Source: Sisyra terminalis (lineage: Eukaryota > Arthropoda > Insecta > Neuroptera > Sisyridae). From it: a DNA stretch of 64,000 nucleotides. Positions 46,661 to 56,375 of this stretch are shown piece by piece. Positions within the stretch are counted from its first letter, which is position 1, and each line of letters begins with the position of its first letter. The notes beneath the pieces are model-generated. The model was not told the origin of the DNA, searched no databases, and saw nothing but the letters and a program-made list of their open reading frames with translations. The stretch spans positions 36,715,050 through 36,779,049 of the forward strand of contig OY292277.1 of the NCBI GenBank assembly GCA_958496175.1, read 5' to 3'. Position numbers and translations under genes: made by a program.

Positions 46661-46954
46661 CGAAATAATAAATAATACCTATGTAGGTACCGATTACTTT
46701 TTTCATACCTATACTCTAATAAATAGTGTTTTAATCTTAAAGATACTTAAAAATATTAGGCCAAAAAAAACTTACTTTTAGCTTTGAATACCTGTTCTTA
46801 CTGGTACCTACTGTTTCTTTTTCGGTAAATCCTTTTTAGAATATATGCTCATATTATATGACTCAATTTGTCTTTTTCACCAAATATTTGTTGGAATTAT
46901 TTTTTCGTTAAGGCTAATAGTTGGATTAAGTTTGTAGGCTTTATATACTAACTG

Positions 46955-47035
46955 GTAGCTATCCGTGAAATATTCACAGCCAACGCTGATGCAACTAATA
47001 AAAATTGCCTAGCAATTGAATGAAATCAAAATAAC
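46955..47035 (+). repeat. Fragment of repeat R
   Basis: CCGTGAAATATTCACAGCC with CAACGCTGATGCAACTAAT and GAATGAAATCAAAAT matches the internal unit of repeat R at about 19.76 kb. Confidence 0.55.
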
Positions 47036-47340
47036 GGTAGTTAGTTTCTACCGACTGAAATAGAAAAATATTGAAAATTTTCGAAACTAGATCGGAATAG
47101 AATCGAAAAATTCCATAAATTACCTATTTTTAGATATTGTTTTCAACCAATCTAAATTTTGGTATTACTTTTGTTGTAAGAACCAAAATCTTTTATGATG
47201 AGCCATGATTTCTCCGATTGTATTCATACAACCATATATTTACGTAATTCCATATATGATTACTTATAAAAATAAAGACAAAGTTCAGGATTTGGAGCTT
47301 CTAGCAATTCATAATCCAGATAATTGCGATTAAAATTTTA

Positions 47341-47348
47341 TTCCCACA
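47341..47348 (-). promoter_or_regulatory. Su(H) consensus site, single
   Basis: TTCCCACA, minus-strand TGTGGGAA, matches YGTGRGAA. It lies about 2.3 kb upstream of the E(spl) start site. Alone it is weak evidence; one such site by chance in several kb is expected. Confidence 0.3.
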
Positions 47349-47741
47349 TTATCAACCATAAAATGTTGATTTATTTTTCAAGAAATGAAGGAAGTACATG
47401 CTTTTACATTTATTATTGACTAGTAATCGTTTTTTTTTCTTTTAATTTCTTAGATTTTGATAAAATAATAGTTCTATTGTTATTGATTTGTTATAGAGCC
47501 AATATACTGAAGAACAATTTTCTCATTTAATTTGTTCGTTTTGGGATTGAGAATACTTACTGGTGTTTATCTAATATTTATAATATGCTTTCTTACGCTA
47601 TTATAAATAAACAAAACTTAAAAGAAACTTGAATGAATGCGAATAAAAATCTTAAAATAAATAATTGGAGCACATATTCTTTGTACTCAGCAAGAAATAA
47701 AAATATGGCGCGCGTATTACGCCAGCAATCTCCATTCATGA

Positions 47742-48117
47742 CACGTGTGTCTATATTTTATAGTTCTAGCTGACATTGTGGTTCTATTTTACATATATAA
47801 AAACAAATATACGAAACGAATCGTTCGAATAAAATTATAATATTGATTAGTTATTGCACGTGTAAGATTTGATGATTCCGATCAATAATAAATCTTGCAA
47901 AATATACTTACGAAGATTTTTTGTTCAAGTTAGCACTTGATAGATGTATATGTGTGTGGAAAAAAAGACAATGTAGCTATTATTAAATGTCACGAACAAG
48001 GAGAATGCACGTGGTCCTTGTCATGTCTTTTAATGATTTAGCAGGGATATACCTACTGGGTTATTTTACACACACTGCGATATGTGTGGGAACGCAGTGA
48101 GCGACTTGATTCCCACG
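47742..48117. promoter_or_regulatory. Candidate Notch-responsive enhancer: Su(H)-paired site plus CACGTG cluster
   Basis: TGTGGGAA (48085-48092) and TTCCCACG (48110-48117) are converging Su(H) sites separated by 17 bp, the head-to-head arrangement and spacing (15-19 bp) of SPS elements in E(spl)/Hes promoters that assemble Notch intracellular domain/Su(H)/Mastermind dimers. The GAAAGT hexamer often seen between the sites is absent. Three CACGTG motifs lie alongside (47742-47747, 47857-47862, 48008-48013); CACGTG is bound by Hairy/E(spl), Myc or clock bHLH proteins. The module is about 3.05 kb upstream of the E(spl) start site. It could serve E(spl) or an unrecognised neighbouring transcript. 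Confidence 0.6.
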
Positions 48118-48545
48118 GGGCCTTCTTAAGAAAAACATCTGTGACGGGTTTGGCTCAGACCCGGGTCGGACCCTCCGTTTTGGGCCAGCGACGAGGACCT
48201 GTTGTGCGACACACGCAGCACGCACCTGGCATACGCACATCGAATATAGCACACCCTGCCATTTATACATACGTACACCTATTGTTATCCCTTTCCGCAT
48301 TGTTTAGCTGTAAAATTCTAGCGGACAAACGTTCCAAACGACCCTCTCAACTTCAACTATTTCAATCCAATTTTTTTCCCTGTGCATGCCGTCGTCTTCG
48401 TCGTGTGCTTTTTTTTCCCTGCATAAAATACCAATATATAGGTTCAAGCGACCCTTTCCTACCTGCTAGACATCATACCGAGAGTTGGCTCAAAAGATTT
48501 TTTTTTAACTTTCACAAAAAAAATCACTGTTACATTTTTTAACGA
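48118..48545. other. Less AT-rich segment next to the SPS, unassigned
   Basis: Richer in G+C than its surroundings (GACCCGGGTCGGACCC palindrome at about 48159, CpGs, a CACCTG E box at 48223-48228 and TTTATACATA at about 48263). A 152-codon plus-strand frame (48084-48542) begins with GTG, runs through the SPS itself and has no recognisable domain, so it is not called coding. The composition and the adjacent SPS suggest a promoter or enhancer. Confidence 0.35.
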
Positions 48546-49920
48546 AATCGAAGTCACTGCTATTATCGTTTAATTTAAAAAAAGAAATTAATTAACAAGT
48601 TAAACCTATCAATCTTTTGTAATAACTCAAAGTGGTTCACCACTTATTTCCATAAGATTTTGCTAAAAATTTACAAGATTAATGTATTTGCAACAAAAAT
48701 AACGTCTTTACTCATTTTTTTCGTGAATTTCCCAATAGAATTATTATAAATCGAATACTTTCTTAATATGTCCTAAACATCATAGGAGAAATAATTTGGA
48801 CAGATTTCTAACGGGAAAATTATCTAGTTAAAAATAGTAGTACCTATACTTTAACGCAAGGCTTCTTAAACTTTTTTCATTCACGACCCGATTTATGATG
48901 GAGAGTTTCCTGGCGACCCCATATAAATATAAAAGAAAGATGAATAAATATTTTTTGATAATTTTATTAAGTAACAATACAAATAGATATACATATGAAA
49001 ATATATATAAATACAAAAATCTAAAATTAAAAATAGAACAAGTTGTAAAATTATATTTATTATAGTCACAAAAATTATATGCCCTATTTTTCATCAAAAT
49101 TGCATTTTTTGCAATAACATAAATAAAAGAGAGTTCTGACCGTCTTAGTTCGCTCGAATATAAGTATATGAGAACGCCGTCGTTGAGTGGTAAGTATTAA
49201 ATTAAAGTTAAAGGAAAAAAAATAATGATATAGATGTGCCTGTTTTTAATTGCACAACAAATTAAATCTTGGCGGAATGTTTGACACTGATGGACGTAAG
49301 ACCTCTTCAACATTTTTGGCGATGGACGATATTGGGATTTAATATGTGTTAAAGCTGAGAAAGTAACTACACATAAATATGTGGTATTGAATGGCAGAAG
49401 AACATTTAACACCAAATCAGCAATTATTGGAAATCCAGTTCTAGTTCCAATCCAGAATTCAGTCAGGGCTTTTTTGGAAATTGTAGGTTTAAGTTTGAAT
49501 CACTCGAAAACTCAGCAATTTCCTCCTGAGCTTTAAGCGGCAGGTGATCAATCAATATTAAACGGCTTTTGAATCCAAGCTACCTTTTTGAAATGAATAT
49601 TTAATATAAAATATGTACGGAACTATGTTTTAGCGCTTTTAAATTTAACAAATTTTTATCGCGATAGCGAAAATCATTACTTTTTTACTAGCCACATTTT
49701 AGGGAAAAAATTGTTCGGATAAAATATCTTTATCGATTGTAGTAAACCGAAAGCAAATTATTTCAAACTGATTTCCCATAAGAAACAATTTTGGTCATGA
49801 AATCGGCGAAAGTAGAGCTTTTAAAATAATTAAATATTTTAAATAATTAAAAAAAAAATCGATAAAAATGAAAATTTAGCAACAAAAAAACGAAAATTAT
49901 ACGATTAGTGTTGAAGTTAC
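48546..49920. other. Intergenic, possible hAT end only
   Basis: No gene recognised. GGCTTCTTAAACTTTTTTCA with CACGACCCG at about 48860-48890 resembles a hAT-type terminus, without a confirmed partner. Confidence 0.35.
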
Positions 49921-49924
49921 AAAT

Positions 49925-50165
49925 TAAAAGACAAATCAAATTAAAAACAAAGTGTAAAATGAAACGTTGTCAGATTTTTACGTTTCTAAAAATTGCTTAT
50001 ATACCAAAAGAACTATTTGGTACAAAGAGGCCTTATTGTTCTTAATTGAATTCGCATTTTTATTGTTAATTCAATTCTGACATCATCTAATTTATCTTTT
50101 GTCCTGAAATTTTCATTTGGGCCGATTTATTTGCAAATTGGAATGAAAACTTAATGGAGCATGTA
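49925..50165. mobile_element. MITE, family M, copy 3 (disrupted)
   Basis: TTAAAAACAAAGTGTAAAAT with GAAACGTTGTCAGATTTTT (49938-49980) is the right-arm type of family M; GAATTCGCATTTTTATTGTT with TTAATTCAATTCTGACATC (50046-50090) and a GGCCGATTTATTTGCAAATT block belong to the inner region. The order is broken, so this looks like a rearranged or interrupted copy. Confidence 0.4.
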
Positions 50166-50794
50166 ACTTTACCAAATGTAATTGTACTTCTTTCAACTAT
50201 TTTTCTTTGAAACTAACCAAAATTTCGGGTTTATATTATTGATTTTTGCTTTATTTTCACAATTCGTGGCACCATTTGATGATGTTATTCGTTTTACTTA
50301 GATTATTTTTTTTTAAATAAATCAAAGGTATGCAAGATATTCTATGTCCGTATCACTTTTCAAATTTGGAAAAACCATTTTAAAGTAGTGGCGTAGCATA
50401 CGTTTTCGCTAGTTGGGGTCGACCGAAAATTAATCCCTTCACCCATTTTTATCATTAGACAAGAAAATTAGTAAAAATGCATTTAACTTTAAAATTTTTG
50501 ATTATTTATAAATTTACTTAGTGTTTTCCTCCAAGAAAATTTATCAATGTCAACATATTGCCCCATTTTCATGTTCGCTCTTCATATCTCCATGTCCTCC
50601 ACGTCTAGTCCATGGTTTCCCCTGCACTCACCGTGCTGCGTTACTGTTTTATGGTAATATATTTATTTAAAAAAAGTAAATCGAAACAATTTAGATTTAT
50701 GCAATACTCGATAGTTAATATGCACCTAAAATTATTCAGTAATCCATTTTTTTTATACAAGGTTCAATTCCAGATAAATAACAATAATAATAGT

Positions 50795-51112
50795 AATATC
50801 AGAATCACGGGTAATTGGAAACACAGTTAAATCAATTTAAACAATTATTTATCAATAAAATATCAATAAAAGATCATGTATGGAATTTTTCAATTTTAAC
50901 GATCATTTAAACCTTTTTGAAGTTAGTTTGTAATAATATTATTTTTTTATCTGTCATCTTAAGTATGTTTATGTATGTCGTTAATTATTATAATATTTTT
51001 TAGAGCTTGATTAAGTCTTGGGAATAAAGAGGAAACGTATCAAATCAATAATTATTTAAATTGATTTAACTGTGTTTCCAATTACCGGTGATCCTGATAT
51101 TATTATTAATCA
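50795..51112. mobile_element. MITE/fold-back with about 58-bp inverted ends
   Basis: The left end (TAATATCAGAATCACGGGTA then ATTGGAAACACAGTTAAATC) and the right end (GATTTAACTGTGTTTCCAAT then TACCGGTGATCCTGATATTA) are near-perfect inverted repeats, enclosing about 190 bp of AT-rich non-coding DNA. No sister copy in this window. Confidence 0.65.
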
Positions 51113-52164
51113 GTAATATTTTTGAAGATTATTATGTTTCGTAGGCATAGTCGCGGGTATCGGTTAGTGTTTTATTAATATTTGAGTGATAGTAGATAAC
51201 TTAATTTCGCCAGATTTTAGTACCTATATTAATCCCAAAGATTTTTTTTTTCATTTCGACCAATATCACTGTAGTTAAATGCTTAAAATTGAGAGCTTTG
51301 TCAATGTGGAATCCTCGTTAATCAAAGAAATGTAAAGACCTTGCACTTTATCCCTGAAAATGAATTTATTTGTATGCATTCCATCATTTGGACGCGATTT
51401 CTTATTGGCGTTTCAAAAACGGTCGTGTCATGAATTTACAGAAATAAAAAAAAAACAATGTTATTCAACCAAACCGCACATATAGGCTCCGTTTATCGAA
51501 AACAATATGTGTAATTGAAATCCTATTAATCATTAAGTGCATGTTGTCATTTCTTTCTGAAACTTTTTTTTCCCACCATTCATTGTTGGTAAGACACAGC
51601 ACTTCTTATCAATAACAAAAATGCGATGACTATCGCATTATATTACGAGTAAGAAAAATAATACATTCGAGAACCGTTGTACATAAAATAAAAAAAAATA
51701 TCTACACATCCACACATTCCGTGTAATATGACAAAGTTCGAGCACATTGACATTGCGTTTCATCATTTTTTTTCCGCACGTCTAATGTAAATATTTTGCG
51801 TTATCAGTTTTACAATAATAAATATCGCGCCCATTCATTCGTATCGTTTTCATTCATAATTATGAGATCGGTGTTTTCTCCATCGTCGCATTGCGATTGA
51901 GACAAAAAGCCCGTGCCTTGGAATTTCATACTCAATTTAAAAACTTCAGTTGCTTCCATAACATGAAAAATTAACAATTCAACAAGCATACATTTTACTT
52001 AATGTTTCATTTTGTTTTTAATTATCATCAACAAACTCAATTAAATGCATTTCTGCAATGTCCTTAGACTTTAACGCAATAAATTCAAGAAACCATTACA
52101 AGAACAAAGCTTTTTTCATACATTTTTTCCCCAATAAAAATCACCTCTAACTTCTTGTTTTTAT
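51113..52164. other. Intergenic, no gene recognised
   Basis: AT-rich, no coding sequence, repeat family or RNA gene recognised. Confidence 0.4.
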
Positions 52165-53665
52165 ATGGTCAAATAAAAAAAACAGTACATATACGTATAT
52201 ACGCGCGTGAGAAGTTATATTTCATTGGTATAGTTAAAAATAAGTTTTTAATCCACTGCCGTAGCCTTTTCCGGTAGTGCCTGAACTAGTACACCAGTTA
52301 TAAGGTTTGTGATTACTAAAATAAGATTACAATTTCAAACACAAATTACTTTTAATATCAAAATACATAATAAGAAAACGTATGTGTTGCGGCAAATACA
52401 AGAACAAAGAATATAAAGTTTTAAATACATCCATGTTAGTGGAATACAAATATAATATTTATTGGCTCAAATTTCAACTACCATGTCATTAGTTTCAACT
52501 GTCATTTCGATTTCATTCAATTGCTAATTTTTGTCAGTGTTGGGCTGTGAATATTTCACGGAATGTAACTGGGTTGCAAATAAAAGATTATATTGGCTAT
52601 TTATACATAGATACTATATGTTTACACATTTAGTTACTTATACAAAATGTGTATTACATTATATATGAATTGACCGTTTAACCGAATTAACAAATTGGGT
52701 CACATGTTCGAAAAATACTTATCAAAAAACTTTTACCATATAGAAGTTCATTATTGGCATTAAATATCATGTATAGATATGTATAAACAATCCTAAATAG
52801 CGATGTCCTATAAATTATATTTATACAATAGTGATTGTATATTTTATTTACCCATTTATATATATATATATGTATTGAAACTTATTTTAACTCAAATATA
52901 GAAAAATATAATGTAATATCAATCGACTTTTATTACATTATTTTAAATATTACATTGAATAACTTCAGAAAAATATATTTCTTTTAAATGCATTTTAATT
53001 CTCATAGCAATAATAATAGGCAAACGTAAATAATATGTATGCATATATTTCGGCAAAGGTAGACAAATATCGTAAACACATAGGTGAGAGTGAAATGCCA
53101 TCATTGTTTCAAATTTGAACTTAACGATTGTCGCGCTGGTTTCAACAGTCATTTTGATTTCGTTCAATCAACTACCAATTTTTAACATTTCTCAGTTGTG
53201 TCAATATTGGGTGATAAATATTTTACGGTAAATTACTTCTTAGTTGTGTATTAATATAGATATTGTTTAGACTGTAAAATTCGAAAATATTTAGTTCAAC
53301 GATATCTATCTTCTCCATGTTCAAAAGGTTCTAACCGTTCTTTTTCTAACTGTTCGCTAGCTATAACTTCGTATCTGATTCGGGATAGATCGGGATGATC
53401 AAGTCTTCTCCTGTCGAATCCCACGATAAACGATAAACATATGCCAACATATGCGAGTGCTGGCTTAACATGATCGATGTGATAGTGTTTTAGTCGTCTT
53501 ACTATTATGCATATCGCTCCCAAAAATCGGCCACATTTCGCTCGCTTGAACTGTTCTTTCTCGCTAACCGTTTGCGAGCAACTTTATACTGTTACTTTAA
53601 AGCGTATTTTTTTTAACAATTCACTGTCATTATTTTTTTTCAAAACGCCGGTAAAGAAGTATAAC
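52165..53665 (-). repeat. Unknown interspersed repeat R, copy 2 (inverted)
   Basis: Minus-strand copy of the element at 18425-20170, about 32 kb away in inverted orientation. Both carry the CGCGCGTGAGAAGTTATA end, GCTACCG/CGGTAGC blocks, the internal CCCAATATTGACACAACTGA unit and the coding-like fragment, ending with TTCTTTACCGGCG. It lacks the MITE present in copy 1. Its Su(H)-like CGTGAGAA at 52206-52213 is part of the repeat. Confidence 0.75.
53296..53523 (-). pseudogene. Open coding-like fragment of repeat R, copy 2
   Basis: A 75-codon frame keeps RLKHYHIDHVKPALAYVGIC, RRRLDHPDLSRIRYEVIASE and a C-terminal FEHGEDRYR. The equivalent in copy 1 has a stop and a frameshift but shares most residues, so both descend from a translated ancestor. 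No known family recognised and no ATG start; it is best read as the C-terminal end of a mobile-element protein. Confidence 0.45.
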
Positions 53666-55015
53666 TTCAAGAGCTTAAAGTTTACATCAAGAACAATGTT
53701 CTTTTTTTCAAGAGTTATTAGTGTGAAGAGTGACGAGATTTGGTTGATGAATGCATTTTGTTGCCAGGTAAAACCACTAGACACAATGGATGGATTCATC
53801 AAATATCATTTGGCTCGTGGGAAACTGCCCACTATGTATTGTAGCCGAGCAGTGATTGCTCATTGACCACGGGTATGGAACTCGTTTAAAATCAAATTAA
53901 GGGTCATCCACATGTCGCTACTGTTTAAAAAGCATGCATAAGAATTAATTTCTGCTATCCCCTTAAATCAGTTCCCATTCGGCATCCATCACTCCATCAA
54001 GTTTCACGTTTTTTTTTTGTTTTTGTTTTTGAAATAATAAACCTTCGACTTCATTAGTTCTTAATAGTCGAACACCGGATGCATAAAGTATCGATGCAAG
54101 TAAAACTGGAATTTATTGCATTGATTACATTATAAAGTGATCAAAGCAGTAAATATTTGCAAGGGTAGCTTAAGAATGTTTTCTTCTCTAATTTGCATTA
54201 AATTTGTTGAATCTTGTTCATGTTATTTTGATATTGGAATTTGGATAAAAATATGCTATATTTTTTGCAATATTTTGTTGATATATGAGCCGCTTAAAGT
54301 CAAACTAGTGTAAGTCAAAATTTTTAATTTGAATTTTGCGCTTTTATTAGCTAAAACAATTCCTTGGGTAATTAACAGTTTATTGGAAAAATGAAGTAGA
54401 TAAGTTATAACTTGTAATAAATAACTTATAAAGTTATAATTAAAACTTCATTGTTATACCGTGATAGAAAGCTGACCAAAAACACCTTGTTTGTGGTTTT
54501 TTTTCAGTAGGTATTTGGATAAAAGTACTGACTTAAGTATGACTTACACCACTTTGGCTTTAAGTGGTTTATATATATTTTAGCCTCTTCAAGCAATATT
54601 TATTGTCGTTGGAACATTTTGGTTCTTATTAACTTGTCAGTTAATAGATAACACAAGGTCAGACGATTGAATTACATGTGAATGTCAAAAAAATATTCCC
54701 ATTGCATTAATGTTCATATATTGGAATATAAAAAGCACTATTATTAGTTTTGAAAAATCTATCAATTTTTTCCATATTAAGGGGTTAATCAGTTCTCGTT
54801 ACTTTTACTTTGCGAAGAGCAGTAAGTTCCCCTGTAACTATCGACGACTTGCGTTGACACAAAAAGTATGATCAAATATTTGGCATGAATTTTGATGGAG
54901 GTTTTACATTGGCTCACCACATAAAGCTAACATGAGAGAACTTAAATAGGAAATTTAGAAGGATATATTAGTTGTTGGCGAGGTTATCCATACTTTCCAT
55001 GAAAAATAAACCCCT
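53666..55015. other. Intergenic, one unassigned open segment
   Basis: At 53750-53880 the sequence is less AT-rich and a plus frame reads DTMDGFIKYHLARGKLPTMY to a stop at about 53866; it carries a Su(H) consensus CGTGGGAA (53816-53823). No family recognised. The rest is AT-rich without features. Confidence 0.3.
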
Positions 55016-55017
55016 GA

Positions 55018-55323
55018 TTTATAAAAATTTTCGAAAACCGGTGTGGAATTACTCTAAAAATGCTCCAAGTAGAAATACTCAAGAAGTTCCAGTCGAAAAC
55101 ACTGTAACAAATCATCAATGCATCCTGCTATGTTAACGACTACACATTACATGAGGATACGGAAACGCAAATGATAAAATAAAAGATAAAAAGGTTCAGC
55201 GAAAAATACCTGGAAAGATTGGATGAACATTTGAACAACCTTGCCCTAAACCTACAGGACGCCAGTGAAACCAAAAGAAGACTTTAAAGGTTAAATACCA
55301 CTGACTTATTTGGTAGATTTTAA
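55018..55323 (+). pseudogene. Jockey-type LINE ORF2 C-terminal remnant
   Basis: From 55069 one frame reads VEILKKFQSKTL, a stop, QIINASCYVNDYTLHEDTET, a stop, then IKRFSEKYLERLDEHLNNLA, LNLQDASETKRRL, a stop, and LNTTDLFGRF with a terminal stop at 55321-55323. Just upstream, in another frame, KPVW is visible. This is the typical end of Jockey-clade ORF2 (IEILQRFQSKTLRxIxxAPWYV ... RFSxKYxxRLxxHPNxLAxNLLDxSETxRRLKR). Three internal stops in 84 codons with the frame otherwise kept mark a fairly young fossil. A second, older relative lies at 12.5 kb. Confidence 0.8.
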
Positions 55324-55787
55324 TTACCAAATTAGTAGTATGGATTATTCTGCTGGGACTTATTCAAAGATTTAAAAAAAGTGACCAAAGGTTTTGAATG
55401 AAAATGAAATATGTAGTTATAATTTCTATGGTTACCCAATATTTCCAGTTGCCCGAAACCAAGCCAAACCAGTATCGTCACTACGTTGCAAATAATATCC
55501 CAACAATGTAATATTTGGCAAGGATTTTTATAGATCTTGACAAAATAAAACAAACAGAAAGAATAACATTTTTTGATATCTCATTTAGTTTACAAGATAT
55601 CGATACTTAAAAATCTAAAAATGAAATGATTTTTTTTCGTTATTGAGTCAGATTTCTCTTTATTTTCAAAAAAAAAAGTGTTTTTTTACAAATGCGGCTC
55701 TACCTATTGTTATGCTAAGAAAATTATACACAAAGGATGACAAGGGGTGCAGGGGTGAAGCCTACTAAAAGTTCCTTTTAGCAACAT

Positions 55788-55875
55788 CAATATCTGACAA
55801 CATTGCATTTTCAACTTTGTTTTTAATTTAATTCACGAATAAATCTGGTCTTAATTCAATAAAATAAACAATTCA
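55788..55875 (+). mobile_element. MITE, family M, copy 4 (half)
   Basis: TTTTAGCAACATCAATATCT, then GACAACATTGCATTTTCAAC and TTTGTTTTTAATTTAATTC match the left arm of family M. No right arm follows. Confidence 0.5.
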
Positions 55876-56027
55876 AATGTTTTTGATTAATATTGGGGGC
55901 TTACCCCACCCCAACTCTCATTGAGGATTTGACCCCGGATATCTTGTGTTTGGTTTTTTAAGCATAAAAAAATAGGGGGGACCGCGGTTGTAAATAATTA
56001 CCTTTTTTTACTGTCGCTTTGTTACTG

Positions 56028-56160
56028 TTGCTGACTAATGCCTTTAGCGACTCGAGGATTTATCAAAATTCGTAAACCACTAAAAACTTGCCCGTTATAA
56101 GATTGGAATCCAATGCCTACCGATTTTGCAGTGCTCCCCCTTCGGCCACCCGTATGCTCG
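56028..56160 (-). mobile_element. tRNA-derived SINE, copy 6
   Basis: On the minus strand: GGGTGGCCGAAGGGG head, CACTGCAAAATCGGTAGGCA, B-box-like GGATTCCAATC, and a body with a GAATTTTGATAAATCCTCG variant and AGTCGCTAAAGGCATTAG. Same family as 39640-39785. Confidence 0.65.
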
Positions 56161-56227
56161 AGGATAGTTTGTTTTAGTGATATTTTGTGCAGGGATTTTT
56201 TTTTAATTATCATTTACCGTTGAATTG

Positions 56228-56375
56228 TAACTACTAAGGTCTTTTGTAATTTTAGAATTATTATAAACTCGTAAATCGTGAAATATCGAAAATTTGCTCG
56301 ACACGAGATTCGAACCCAACCTCAATCAGTTTTGGAATGATCACCTTGATCACTCAACCACCAGTATACTTAGGG
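56228..56375 (-). mobile_element. tRNA-derived SINE, copy 7
   Basis: The minus strand reads CTGGTGGTTGAGTGATCAAG (A-box region), then GTGATCATTCCAAAACTG, the best B box of the family GGGTTCGAATCTCGTGTCG, then AGCAAATTTTCGATATTTCA and the usual body to ACCTTAGTAGT. Tandem with copy 6 in the same orientation. Confidence 0.75.

Noticed and set aside
48084..48542. 152-codon plus-strand frame and the overlapping minus frame 48061-48300
   Set aside because: It starts with GTG, overlaps the Su(H)-paired site, has no recognisable domain and its openness is explained by the local G+C content.
56315..56372. A functional tRNA gene suggested by the A and B boxes
   Set aside because: The cloverleaf cannot be completed with matched acceptor and anticodon stems, and the unit recurs with a shared non-tRNA tail, as expected for a SINE.
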